NCBI RefSeq assembly: GCF_900094565.1 | Contig: NZ_FMAF01000003.1 | Location: 248,001 to 312,000 of the forward strand | Origin: Martinezella lusitana | Lineage (GTDB): Bacteria > Pseudomonadota > Alphaproteobacteria > Rhizobiales > Rhizobiaceae | DNA: 64,000 bases | Direction of reading: 5' to 3' | Shown here: in pieces, positions 7,827-16,600 of the stretch | Layout of the letters: the number at the start of each line of letters is the position of its first letter | How positions within the stretch are numbered: the first letter of the stretch is position 1 | Translations under genes and position numbers: made by a program | Notes under the pieces: model-generated | Told to the model about the DNA's origin: nothing | The model's input: only the letters and a program-made list of their open reading frames with translations | Database searches by the model: none

Positions 7827-8924
7827 ATGAAACCGATCGATATTTTCCGCTCTGGCAATCACACCGATAGCCAAGGTCGGGCGTTTTCCTTTACGGACGC
7901 CGATCTTGAAGCCATCGCCAAACAATATGATCCGGCGCTGCATGAAGCGCCGATCGTCGTCGGTCATCCGAAGCAGGATGCGCCGGCCTATGGCTGGATC
8001 AAGTCCGTCTCTTTCCAGGACGGTCACCTTGTTGCCGAGCCGCAGAACATCGAGCCGCAGTTTGCCGAGCTGGTGAAAGGTCGCCGGTTCAGCAAGGTGT
8101 CGTCGAGCTTCTATCCGCCCAATCACCCGAACAACCCGACGCCGGGCAAATACTACCTGAAGCACGTCGGCTTTCTCGGCGCGACGCCGCCTGCGGTGAA
8201 GGGGCTGAAGTCGATCGAGTTTTCCGAGGACGCGGACGTCGTCCAGTTCGACGATGCTGCAGTCATTCGTTCGGCATGGGTGTTCGACACGATCGCCGGC
8301 CTGTTCCGCACGTTCCGTGAATCGATCATTGCCGACAAGGGCATTGAAGCGGCCGACGCCGTCATTCCGGACTGGAAGATCAACACAATCACCGAAGCCG
8401 CCCAGCAGATCCGCGATCCGGTGCCTGCCGGGCCTTTCACCACCTACACAGAAAAAGAGGATCCTATGGACGCTGCCCAAATTGCCGCGCTGGAAGCCCG
8501 CGAGCGCAAGCTTGCCGAAGATCAAGCAAGCTTTGCGGAAAAGGTCCGCAAGGACGAAGAGACCGCACGCGCTTCCCGTGCTGCCGACGACGCAGTGTTC
8601 GTCAACGGCATTGTTTCGGCCGGCCGTCTGCCGATCGGCCTGCAGCCGCTCGCCACCGCGATCTTCGCCGACCTCGACGATGGCGTCCTTTCGTTCTCGG
8701 AAGACGGCGAAGAGAAGTCGCTGTCCGCTCGCGAAGGTTTCCGGCAGCTGCTGGGTAAACTGCCGCTCCCGGTCTCGACCGGCGAAGTCGCTGCCGGTGA
8801 CGGTCCCGACTTTTCCGATTCGACCCACGTCAGGGACGCGATCAACACGGAAATCGAAGCGGCCCGTAAACGCGGCGAGACCATCTCGCCCGCCATGGCC
8901 GCCATGCGCCTCACCAAACGCTAA
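7827..8924 (+). CDS. Phage capsid protease/scaffold, Mu gpI-like
   Basis: 365 residues. The N-terminal part (MKPIDIFRSGNHTDSQG, APIVVGHPK, RRFSKVSSSFYP, LKHVGFLGATPPAVKGL) follows the Mu gpI protease family, with a probable catalytic Ser in KVSSSFY and His in VGHP. The C-terminal part from about 213 (MDAAQIAALEARERKLAEDQ) is a charged helix like a scaffold; in Mu the same region is also made separately as gpZ from an internal start, and an ATG sits here at residue 214. It would direct prohead assembly and then cleave the scaffold. Confidence 0.8.
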   Translation: MKPIDIFRSGNHTDSQGRAFSFTDADLEAIAKQYDPALHEAPIVVGHPKQDAPAYGWIKSVSFQDGHLVAEPQNIEPQFAELVKGRRFSKVSSSFYPPNHPNNPTPGKYYLKHVGFLGATPPAVKGLKSIEFSEDADVVQFDDAAVIRSAWVFDTIAGLFRTFRESIIADKGIEAADAVIPDWKINTITEAAQQIRDPVPAGPFTTYTEKEDPMDAAQIAALEARERKLAEDQASFAEKVRKDEETARASRAADDAVFVNGIVSAGRLPIGLQPLATAIFADLDDGVLSFSEDGEEKSLSAREGFRQLLGKLPLPVSTGEVAAGDGPDFSDSTHVRDAINTEIEAARKRGETISPAMAAMRLTKR

Positions 8925-8942
8925 GGCCAGAAAGGGTCCAGC

Positions 8943-9314
8943 ATGAGCAAAGTCATCAAGAGTTTCGTGGCGGCCGTCGCTATTGGTCATCAGCTGCTGG
9001 TCAAGGCTGGCGCGTCTGATGGGCAGGCGGCGCTCGCCACGGCCAGCACCGACGCCATCATCGGCGTTAGCGATTGCCCTGGCGGCGCTGCGATCGGCGA
9101 TCGCATCGACATTGTGCTGTTCGGCGAAACCGAAGTGCAGGTCGGCGGCACGATCCCGTTTGGCACGTTCTTCACGGCCGGTGCTGGCGGCAAGGCGGTC
9201 CCTGCCGCCCCCGCAGCCGGCGTCAACGCGCGTACGGGTGGCATTTCCACCATCGGCGCTGTCTCGGGCGATATCGCCCGCGTCTTCGTAAGCCCCGGTC
9301 AGATCCAGGGCTAA
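8943..9314 (+). CDS. DUF2190-like capsid decoration protein
   Basis: 123 residues, rich in Gly and Ala, beta-type throughout (TDAIIGVSDCPGGAAIGDRIDIVLFGETEVQVGGTIPFGTFFTAG in short pieces). This is the pattern of DUF2190 proteins, which are trimeric head-stabilising proteins placed between protease and major capsid gene, as here. The gene begins 18 bases after the protease stop. Confidence 0.65.
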   Translation: MSKVIKSFVAAVAIGHQLLVKAGASDGQAALATASTDAIIGVSDCPGGAAIGDRIDIVLFGETEVQVGGTIPFGTFFTAGAGGKAVPAAPAAGVNARTGGISTIGAVSGDIARVFVSPGQIQG

Positions 9315-9342
9315 CCACCCCTAAAACCTTAAGGAGCATTCA

Positions 9343-10275
9343 ATGAGCGGCACGCCGTTCCCAGTCGATCCGGTGTTGACCGGCATCATCAACGCCTACA
9401 AGAACAACGTGCTGATTGCCGATCAGGTGTCGCCACGTCTGACGCCGAACCTGACCAAAAGCCTCTTTAAGTGGTGGTACTTCAATTTCGGTCAGTTCAT
9501 TACGATCGCCGACACAAAGGTCGGCCGTAAGTCGGCTCCGAACGAAGTCGAATTCCTGGGCGACGAAAAGGAAGCGTCCACGCTGGATTATGGCCTGGAC
9601 GATGTCATCCCGATCGACGACATCAATCAGGCTCCTCCCGGCTACGATCCGCGTGCCTTCTCCGCACAGAAGCTGATCGACATGGTGTTGCTCGATCGCG
9701 AAGTTCGTGTCGCCAAGATGGCGTTCGACGATACACTTTACCCAGCCAGCAACAAGGAAGTCCTGGCCGGCACGGACAAGTGGTCCAACGACGCCAGCAA
9801 TCCGATCCGACTGATCGCGGACGCGGCTGACAGCATGGTCATTCGACCGAACAATATGGTGCTGGGTCGGATCGAATGGACCGGCCTGCGGACCAATAAG
9901 GCTGTTCTCCAGTCGCTGAGTATCTCCGGCACCGACAAGGGCATGGCAACCAAACAGGCCGTAGCAGACCTGCTGGAGCTGGATGACATCATCATCGGCG
10001 AAGGTTGGATCAACACTGCCAAAAAGGGGCAAGCCGTCAACATGCAGCGCGCCTGGAGCACGGATGCATTGCTGTTCTTCAAGGCTCCGTTGGCCACCTC
10101 GATCGACGCGACGCCGACGTACTCCTGGACGGCGCAATACGGCGAACGCGTGGCCGGCTCGATCGATGAACCGAAGACCGGTCTTCGTGGCTCCGTCCGC
10201 GTCCGCTCCGGCGAAAGCGTCAAGGAAGTGATGGCCGCTCCGGAGCTTGGTTTCCTGTTCGAAAACGTCCTCTGA
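9343..10275 (+). CDS. Major capsid protein
   Basis: 310 residues, preceded by a strong ribosome-binding site (AAGGAGC). The order protease, decoration protein, major capsid is fixed in Mu-like phages, and the sequence (DPVLTGIINAYKNN, ADQVSPRL at the N-terminus; RIEWTGLRTNKAVLQSL in the middle; GELGFLFENVL-like end APELGFLFENVL) resembles capsid proteins of B3-like transposable phages rather than Mu gpT itself. An HK97-type fold is expected. Confidence 0.75.
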   Translation: MSGTPFPVDPVLTGIINAYKNNVLIADQVSPRLTPNLTKSLFKWWYFNFGQFITIADTKVGRKSAPNEVEFLGDEKEASTLDYGLDDVIPIDDINQAPPGYDPRAFSAQKLIDMVLLDREVRVAKMAFDDTLYPASNKEVLAGTDKWSNDASNPIRLIADAADSMVIRPNNMVLGRIEWTGLRTNKAVLQSLSISGTDKGMATKQAVADLLELDDIIIGEGWINTAKKGQAVNMQRAWSTDALLFFKAPLATSIDATPTYSWTAQYGERVAGSIDEPKTGLRGSVRVRSGESVKEVMAAPELGFLFENVL

Positions 10276-10327
10276 CGTCTCGACCTGAATACGGGGTGGG
10301 AGTGCCGCGAGGAGAGATCCGAAGCCC

Positions 10328-10348
10328 AGGCTGGCGGGCCGCCAGCCT
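10328..10348 (+). terminator. Stem-loop after the capsid gene
   Basis: AGGCTGGC-GGGCC-GCCAGCCT gives a perfect 8-bp GC-rich stem with a 5-base loop, 53 bases after the capsid stop. There is no T-run (AAACAGC follows). It may partly stop transcription or protect the 3' end of the capsid message, so that capsid protein is made in excess over the genes that follow. Confidence 0.45.
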
Positions 10349-10390
10349 AAACAGCGGCAATCAACCATGGACCTTTGAGAAGGAACGAAC

Positions 10391-10627
10391 ATGCCTCCCA
10401 AGAATGGCAACAATGCCGGTGATGCCGGCGCTGAGACGGAACAGGTCACACTTTACCCCGTAACGCTCGCAAAGCCCGCGCGGATCAACGGTGTCAAAGC
10501 CAAGGCTGGCGAGACCGTCGAGGTCGATGCAATGGTCGGCAAGCAGCTTCATGACGCGGATGCGCTCGACCTGGAAGAAACCGAGAAGCTCAACACCTTT
10601 TCCGTTGGCAGCGGGAACCAGGCCTGA
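10391..10627 (+). CDS. Small phage protein of unknown function next to the capsid gene
   Basis: 78 residues. Residues 20-60 (VTLYPVTLAKPARINGVKAK and following GETVEVDAMVGKQLHD) look like a small beta domain of the kind found after capsid genes in Mu-like phages (possibly DUF7210-type). The N-terminal 20 residues are low-complexity Asn/Gly/Ala. Start is supported by AAGGAAC nine bases upstream. Function unknown. Confidence 0.6.
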   Translation: MPPKNGNNAGDAGAETEQVTLYPVTLAKPARINGVKAKAGETVEVDAMVGKQLHDADALDLEETEKLNTFSVGSGNQA

Positions 10628-10629
10628 CC

Positions 10630-10872
10630 ATGACCGAGAAACTGTCGGCTGCCGAGTACATTCGCAAGTCTGAGGAAGTGCAACTCCTCATCGCCGAGAA
10701 CAGAGTTGCCGAGGAACAGGTCCTCGACACGTTGAACGCGCTCGGCAGCCGATCGGATATCGACAAGCGCTGGCTTTCGATTGCCAGGACGGACATCGAG
10801 CGCGGCTTCATGGCGCTCAATCGTGCGCTCGCCGAACCCCTGATGAACATGCTTTCCGAGGTCGAGCTATGA
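10630..10872 (+). CDS. Acb2/Tad1-hairpin-like small protein, candidate anti-CBASS/anti-Thoeris protein
   Basis: 80 residues, all helical. A first helix (about 6-37) is followed by a short loop and a second helix whose sequence KRWLSIARTDIERGFMALNR (46-65) resembles the signature of the Acb2/Tad1 hairpin family (pattern RWLAIARTxxxxGFMALNRA). Acb2 forms hexamers that bind cyclic di- and trinucleotides and so block CBASS signalling; in B3-like Pseudomonas phages the gene sits beside the capsid gene, as here. It starts two bases after the preceding stop and overlaps the DUF1320 gene by 4 bases. Family assignment is from memory; a structural role is the alternative. Confidence 0.6.
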   Translation: MTEKLSAAEYIRKSEEVQLLIAENRVAEEQVLDTLNALGSRSDIDKRWLSIARTDIERGFMALNRALAEPLMNMLSEVEL

Positions 10873-11282
10873 CCGCTTATGCAATATTGTCCGATCTGCT
10901 CGAACGCGCGGGCGAGGACGAAATCCTTCAGATCGCCGACCGTGATCGCGACGGCGTTGCAGATCCGGACGTCATCGACAAAGCCATTGCGACCGCTGGC
11001 ACTGAAATCGACGGCTACATCGGCACTCGGTATCAGTTGCCGCTTCCAGCCGTTCCCGGCCTCGTCAACACCTGGGCCGTGTCGATCGCGCGCTACCACC
11101 TCCATCTCAATGGCGCTCCGGACCATGTGGTCCGTGACTGGAAAGCAGCCATGGATGCTCTGAAGGACGTGGCGGCTGGGAGGATCAATTTGCCGTTTGA
11201 CGACGCCAGCCAGCAGCCGAGCGACGGCGCAGGCCGCGTCATGTTGGTGCGGCCGAACTTCAACTATGAGGGCTACCTGTGA
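10869..11282 (+). CDS. DUF1320 head-tail connector protein, Mu gp36-like
   Basis: 137 residues with the DUF1320 pattern: a DLLERAGEDEILQIADRDRDG opening, DVIDKAIATAGTEIDGYIGTRY, and WAVSIARYHLHLN. Mu gp36-type proteins are head-tail connectors of the gp6/gp15 type. Both ends overlap neighbouring genes by 4 bases. Confidence 0.85.
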   Translation: MTAYAILSDLLERAGEDEILQIADRDRDGVADPDVIDKAIATAGTEIDGYIGTRYQLPLPAVPGLVNTWAVSIARYHLHLNGAPDHVVRDWKAAMDALKDVAAGRINLPFDDASQQPSDGAGRVMLVRPNFNYEGYL

Positions 11283-11701
11283 TCACTGCCGCCATAGCGC
11301 GCCTGAAGGCCGAGACAACACTGACTGATGTCCTGGCGGCGGAAGATCTTGAGGCTCTGTCCAGCGGCGTCATGCCGAGGAACCGCACCGCCTACGTGTT
11401 GCCTTTCCGCGAGAATGCCGAGCCAAGCCCGTACTCGACCGGCACGTTTCGTCAATCCGTCGAGGTCTACTTCCTGGTGGCGTTTTTCATCCGCCGCTAC
11501 GACGACCCGCGAGGGGACGGCCGTGTGACCGAGTTTGAAGCAACTCGCGATGAAATCGAGGGCGCGTTGGCCGGCTGGCAATGGGACGAGCAGGAGGAGT
11601 TGGTGGCGCTTGTCGCCACACAGGCCAGCGCCTCGCTTGGAAAAGGCACAAGCGTCTTCGTCTCAACCTGGAAAACAACCCGAACCGTGGAGAGCAAGTA
11701 A
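11279..11701 (+). CDS. Mu gp37-like (DUF1834-type) tail terminator candidate
   Basis: 140 residues: an N-terminal helix (ITAAIARLKAETTLTDVLAAEDL), strand-rich centre (YVLPFRENA, VEVYFLVAFFI), then VTEFEATRDEIEGALAGW, as in tail-completion or gp37-like proteins of Mu-like siphoviruses. Position after DUF1320 and before the tail tube fits a tail terminator. The last base of its TAA is the A of the next ATG. Confidence 0.65.
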   Translation: MITAAIARLKAETTLTDVLAAEDLEALSSGVMPRNRTAYVLPFRENAEPSPYSTGTFRQSVEVYFLVAFFIRRYDDPRGDGRVTEFEATRDEIEGALAGWQWDEQEELVALVATQASASLGKGTSVFVSTWKTTRTVESK

Positions 11702-11898
11702 TGCACCCTCAGCAAGGCGGCTCATATCGCCGCGAAACAGACCAGAGCCTGACCCGCGTCGCCTTCACGGCCGATGCGACAGGCAGGCCGGACGATCTCG
11801 GAAAGGTCGAGCCGGCAGCTGAACCAGCCGCCGATCTGCCCGCCACCAACGAAACCGCTTCCGACACCGATGGTGCGAGCAAAAAGGGAAAGGCCTGA
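11701..11898 (+). CDS. Short hydrophilic phage protein
   Basis: 65 residues (MHPQQGGSYRRETDQSLTRV at the start; an Ala/Glu/Asp-rich disordered second half ending SKKGKA). The ATG at 11701 touches the previous stop (TAATG). Short proteins of this type sit between terminator and tube genes in Mu-like phages; the function is not known. Confidence 0.55.
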   Translation: MHPQQGGSYRRETDQSLTRVAFTADATGRPDDLGKVEPAAEPAADLPATNETASDTDGASKKGKA

Positions 11899-11901
11899 TC
11901 C

Positions 11902-12834
11902 ATGGGCACGAGTAAATCTGCGAAGAAGAAGGCGATCCTCTTCGGTACGGAGGTGACTGAAGGTTTAGCCGCAGCCCTGACCGGCGCTCTCAATGCGATG
12001 CAGGTCACGAACTTTCGGCCCGAGCCCTTTCTCGGCCAGGACGTGGACCGTGGCCTGCTGCTCCCGTATTTCGGTCACTTCGGAACGATCTTCACCGCCA
12101 ACTATGGTCGGGTCAGTTTCGAGGTTGAGATCGCCGGAGCAGGTGCTGCCGGCACCGCGCCTGCCTACGGGCCGCTCCTTCGCGCATGCGCCATGGCCGA
12201 AACCATTGCGGCGGCCACAGACGTCAAATACAATCCGATCTCCGACGCGATGGAGTCGGCGACGATCTTTTACTTCATGGACAGCATCAAGCACGCCCTG
12301 GTCGGCGCGCGCGGAACGTTCACGCTGTCCTTCCAGCCGGCGCAGATTGCGCGCTTCGTGTTCACGTTCCAGGGACTGATCCTGACCGCAACCGACACGC
12401 CCAATCCGACCGTGGATCTCACGAAATTCATCAAGCCCGTTCCGGTTTCGAAGGCGAACACGACCTTCTCGCTGCACGGCTACGCTGGGGCCTGCGAAGC
12501 CTTTTCGTTCGACCTGGGCGGCGACGTCCAGCCGCGCCTGTTGATCAATGACGAGTCGATCAAGTTCGTCGATCGCAGGATGGTCGGAAACGCTACGATG
12601 GACGCTGTCGCTCTTGCGACCGTGAACTGGGATCAGATTGCCAAGTCTCACACCGATGGCGTCATGGCCGCCGTCCACGGCAAGACCGCTGGCAACATCG
12701 TCCAGTTCGATGCGCCGACCGTGCAGATCGGGCGCTACGCTTACGACGAGAGCCAGAACATCATCACCAATACGTTGCCCATGATGGTCAAGCCGACCTT
12801 GGGCAACGACGAATTCGTCATCACCGTCAAATAA
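11902..12834 (+). CDS. Phage tail tube protein
   Basis: 310 residues, beta-rich, starting 3 bases after the previous stop. TEVTEGLAAALTGALNAMQV, YGRVSFEVEIAGAG and SFDLGGDVQPRLLINDESIK are typical of the large tail tube proteins of B3/D3112-like siphoviruses. It lies directly before the chaperone pair and tape measure gene. No sheath gene is present, so the tail should be non-contractile. Confidence 0.75.
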   Translation: MGTSKSAKKKAILFGTEVTEGLAAALTGALNAMQVTNFRPEPFLGQDVDRGLLLPYFGHFGTIFTANYGRVSFEVEIAGAGAAGTAPAYGPLLRACAMAETIAAATDVKYNPISDAMESATIFYFMDSIKHALVGARGTFTLSFQPAQIARFVFTFQGLILTATDTPNPTVDLTKFIKPVPVSKANTTFSLHGYAGACEAFSFDLGGDVQPRLLINDESIKFVDRRMVGNATMDAVALATVNWDQIAKSHTDGVMAAVHGKTAGNIVQFDAPTVQIGRYAYDESQNIITNTLPMMVKPTLGNDEFVITVK

Positions 12835-12855
12835 GTTTCAAAGGGCCTTTAGAGC

Positions 12856-13302
12856 ATGTTTAAACTCATCGAAAACCTGACGGCCTGGTGGCCGGTAAAA
12901 GTCCTCGAACCGGACAACGACAATCCCGGATCGCTGAAGGAAGAGACCTTCGAAGTCGAGTTCGTCATCCGAAGCCGCGAAGAAACCAAGGCGCATGACA
13001 AACAGCGCACCGAACTTTTGAAGCAGCTCCCCGTCGCTGACGACTATCGGAAGGATCAAGCCGGCGCGACAGCCAAGGCGGAAAAGATCGGCGCTAAGGT
13101 AGAAGCCCACGATCGGAAGATGGATCACCTGGTCATCAAGAACTGGCGTGGTGTCTTCGATGCGAAGGAGAACCCGGTTCCGTTCTCCGCCGCCGCTCTG
13201 GATATGGCCTTGAACCACGAGCGTATCCGCGTCGGCATCAATCGCGCCTATGATGAAGCAGTCTCGAACGACAAGGCGCGCGTGGGAAACTCGAACGCCT
13301 AG
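12856..13302 (+). CDS. Tail assembly chaperone, short form (G-like)
   Basis: 148 residues, highly charged (EETFEVEFVIRSREETKAHD, KMDHLVIKNWRGV, AALDMALNHERIRVGINRAYD). It lies between tail tube and tape measure, the place of lambda G and its analogues. Near its end the frame contains G-GGA-AAC, a slippery heptamer, and a second open frame continues in -1, so this is the unshifted product. Confidence 0.75.
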   Translation: MFKLIENLTAWWPVKVLEPDNDNPGSLKEETFEVEFVIRSREETKAHDKQRTELLKQLPVADDYRKDQAGATAKAEKIGAKVEAHDRKMDHLVIKNWRGVFDAKENPVPFSAAALDMALNHERIRVGINRAYDEAVSNDKARVGNSNA

Positions 13303-13658
13303 CCAGGAGCTGGGCTGCCCACAGGACGGGCCGGAGCGATCGCAGCCGGCCCGCCACGATTTCCGAGACGGTAAGGCTGGAGTTCGCCGAGTTCGGCGTG
13401 CAGATCCCAGCGAAAGAAGTCGAAGAGGAATTTGATCCCGTCGCGGAGTGCAATTGGAATAGCCTGATGGCCTTCCTGTCTTGCGATACGCAGTGGCGCG
13501 TTAGCGGTGTCGGGATGGCGGGACTGGTCTGGGTCGGTCTCGATTATACGGCCTGCGATGTTGCGTTTCGCAGGGGTGGTTTCTCAGACGAGCTTTGGAA
13601 TGACGTGCGAGTGATGGAGGAAGCGGCCCTGCCAATCCTCAACAGTGGAGACGATTGA
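12856..13658 (+). CDS. Tail assembly chaperone, frameshifted long form (GT-like)
   Basis: A -1 slip at the heptamer 13284-13290 joins the first 145 residues of the G-like protein to 122 residues of the -1 frame, giving about 267 residues. The -1 frame is open from the heptamer (KLERLARSWAA, then TISETVRLEFAEFGVQIPAK) to the stop at 13656-13658; its last 86 codons also form an ORF from a GTG at 13398. The T-like part (ECNWNSLMAFLSCDTQWRVS, then VWVGLDYTACDVAF) resembles DUF1799-type chaperone tails. In lambda the GT form recruits tail tube protein to the tape measure. Coordinates are the outer limits; the real CDS is 12856-13290 joined to 13290-13658. Confidence 0.7.
13284..13290 (+). promoter_or_regulatory. 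Programmed -1 ribosomal frameshift site GGGAAAC
   Basis: The heptamer GGGAAAC is in the correct register (gtG GGA AAC in the zero frame), the X-XXY-YYZ form of bacterial and phage -1 sites; lambda uses GGGAAAG. The zero-frame stop TAG follows four codons later (13300-13302). Downstream, GGGCCGG (13328-13334) and CCGGCCC (13346-13352) can form a 7-bp stem, but 37 bases away; a weaker pairing around AGCC (13301) and GGCT (13313) is nearer. Confidence 0.75.
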
Positions 13659-16600
13659 TGGCCGGTTCGCCCCTTAGACTTGCTGCGGTCGTCACGCTCG
13701 ACACAAGCAAAGTGCCGGCGGCCGTCCAGTCCACCAAGCAATCCTTCGGTGAAATAGGGACAGCAGCGCAAACCAGTGCCGCCCAGGTGCAGAAGCTAGT
13801 CGATGCGCAGCTTCGCATCGCGCAGCCGACCATCAACACCAGCTCGCGTGCCGCCGATATCGCAGCTTACGGTCAGGCGCTCGATCGTCTGACCGCAAAG
13901 TACGAGCCGCTATATGCCGCTCAGAAAAAGCTTGAGGCGGCAATCGCGGATATCAACCAGGCGCAGAGCGTTGGTGCGATTTCGTCATCCCGTGCCATCG
14001 AACTTCGACTTCAGGAGACCAACAGCTACAACGCCCTGGCGTCCTCGATCGCAGGCGCGGCTGCCGCAAGGAAGGCGTTCGCCCAGGCAGCCGTCGATCG
14101 CGTCACAGCCACGCCTGATCGTGGTGCGGACATCGCGGCCTACGGCGCGAAACTGGATAGTCTGCAGGCTAGCGTAGATCGGCTGTTCGCAGCTCAGCAA
14201 AAATACAAATCCGCGATCGAGCAGATCAATGAGGCGCAACGCACCGGCGCGATCTCCGCTTCGCAGGCGATCGATTTTCGTCTTCGTGAGAAGAGCGCCT
14301 ATGACGCACTGACATCGTCGATCAACAATGCTGCCATAGCCCGCAAGGCCTTTGCGCAATCGGCAGTCGACCGCGTCACCACGACGCCCAATCGCGAGGC
14401 CGATATCGCCGCATATGGCCAGCAGCTCGACCAGCTCCGCGCGGAGTTCAACCCGCGTTACGCGGTCATTTCCGGCTACCAGTCCGATGTTGCAAGGTTG
14501 CGCGAAGCACAAAGTGTCGGAGCCATCTCGCCGGAAGAAATGACCACGGAACTGCAGCGACGCCGCCGCGCCGCACTCGGTTCGATCGATCAGATCAAAG
14601 GAAGATCGCCGGACAGCGGGCCTGCCGCACAGTTTCGCAGACAGAACCTTACCTATCAGGCCTTTGACGTTGGTCAGGGGATAGCCGGTGGTATGCCCCT
14701 CAGCATGGTCGCAGTACAGCAGGGTCCGCAGATCCTGCAGCTCTATGCCAGCCAGGGTGGCGTCAACGCGGCGCTGAGGGATTTTAGCTCGCTTGCTGCC
14801 GGGGTCGGTCGTTTCATCACGCCAGTGACCTCGACGATTGGCGGCTTGACGGCGGCACTCGCGGTCGGCGCGAAGGCGTGGGGCGACTATCTCGCCTCGA
14901 CAAAGGAAGTCGAGACGGCTGCAGCCGGCCTTGGTCGCGCCGTCGCCGGCACACAGGCCAGCATGGAAGCATCCGCTAGTGCCGGCGCATCTGCTGCCGG
15001 GATCTCCGTTACATCGGCGCGGTCGATGGAAGCCGGGTTTCTACGCACGGGCAAGATCGGAAGCGAGAACTTCGAAAAGTTGATCGCGATCAGCAAGGAT
15101 TTTGCCGTCACCATCGGGACAGACACCGACGCGGCCGGTCAAGCCCTCGCCGAAATGTTTTCCGATCCGGAGAAAGCGGCCCAGGCGCTCTATCAGCAGT
15201 ATGGTCTGATCGACGCCGCCACGGCGCGGCAGGCCACCAACCTTGCGCGCTCAAACCGTCAGACCGAAGCACAGGCTGTCTTGCTCGACGCTTTGCCAGG
15301 GAAGCTTGCCAAAGCGAGTGAGTCGACGACGGCACTCGGCCGGGCATGGGATGGCGTTGCCACCGCAGCCAGCAATGCTTGGGACTGGATGGGGCGCGCC
15401 ACCAATAAAGCCTTGTCCGAACCGTCATTGGAGGATCAGCGGGCGATGGCGCAGGTGCGCCTTTCGAACGTTCAAGGTGGCGGCGTGAGCGGTTGGCTCG
15501 GCTCTTTGTTTGGTGGTGACAAAGCAGCGCAGGCAAATGTCGATAACCTGGACGCTCAGATCAATAAGCGTGACGCGGATGCTGCCGAAAGGCAGAAGCA
15601 GGCAAATGATATCAGGCTAAGTGTGGCCGCGACCAGCCTGTCCAGTGCCTCGCCCGCAAACGCCGACGCCTTGCGGATTGAATCGCTGCGCAACAACATT
15701 GCAGCCATGAATGCCGGCAAGGATGCCACCAACGATCTGACCCTGCGGCAGCAGATTACGACGGCGATCGATGCTCAAAGCCGCGTCATGGATGCCTTGA
15801 TCAACAAGCAGGCCAGGGCGATCGAGCTGGACCGCCTGGACATCCAGATCCAGAACGAACGCAATCCGATTACTCGTGCCGACCTCGAAGCTCGCCGCAC
15901 GCGATTGCAGCTTTCTGACCAGGAGATCAACAGCCGCGATCTGGAAAACCAAGCGGCGAACGCTCGCAACAAGATCATTCTTGAGACCATCTCGACAGCC
16001 CAGACTCAGACGTCTGACATGCGCACTGAGATCGGCATTCGATCCAGTTTGACGGCTCAGGTCGCAGCCGGCACGCTGACGGCCGATCAGGCGAACACAC
16101 AGTTGCAAACCGAGCTTGCATTGCGTCCGCTGATCCTCGCCGCCGCCACGGCCGAAGCCGGAAAGCGTCAGGAGCTGCTGGATACGGTCACCAAATTGCG
16201 AGTCGCCTATGATGCCACCGCCGAGGCGCAGCGTAACGCGAACGCCGCTTCCTATGTGAGCGACCAGCAGCGCAATATCGATCGCATGCGGTTTCAGACG
16301 TCGATCGCCGGCCGGGGCACGAACGATCAGTCGATGCTTCTGGCACAATATGATGCTGAGGTTAAGATCCGCGAGCTTGGCGCAAGCACCGACCTGGCCG
16401 CCAAGATCCGCGCCAATGCGACCGAAACAGAAAAATGGAACCAGCAGCTTGCCCGCACGACCGATGCCTGGAACACGATTCGGCGGGCTGAAGAGGATGC
16501 GATCGATAGTGCTGTCGACAAGCTCAGCTCGGGCGATTTCAAGGGTGCCCTCGACAGCATCGCCGACGACGCCAAGAAAACTCTGCTGCAAGTCGGTGTC

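Noticed and set aside
7560..8990. 476-codon open frame on the reverse strand opposite the phage protease gene
   Set aside because: The plus-strand frame is a recognisable protease/scaffold; the reverse product is rich in Arg, Gly and His with no family pattern, as expected of antisense in GC-rich DNA.
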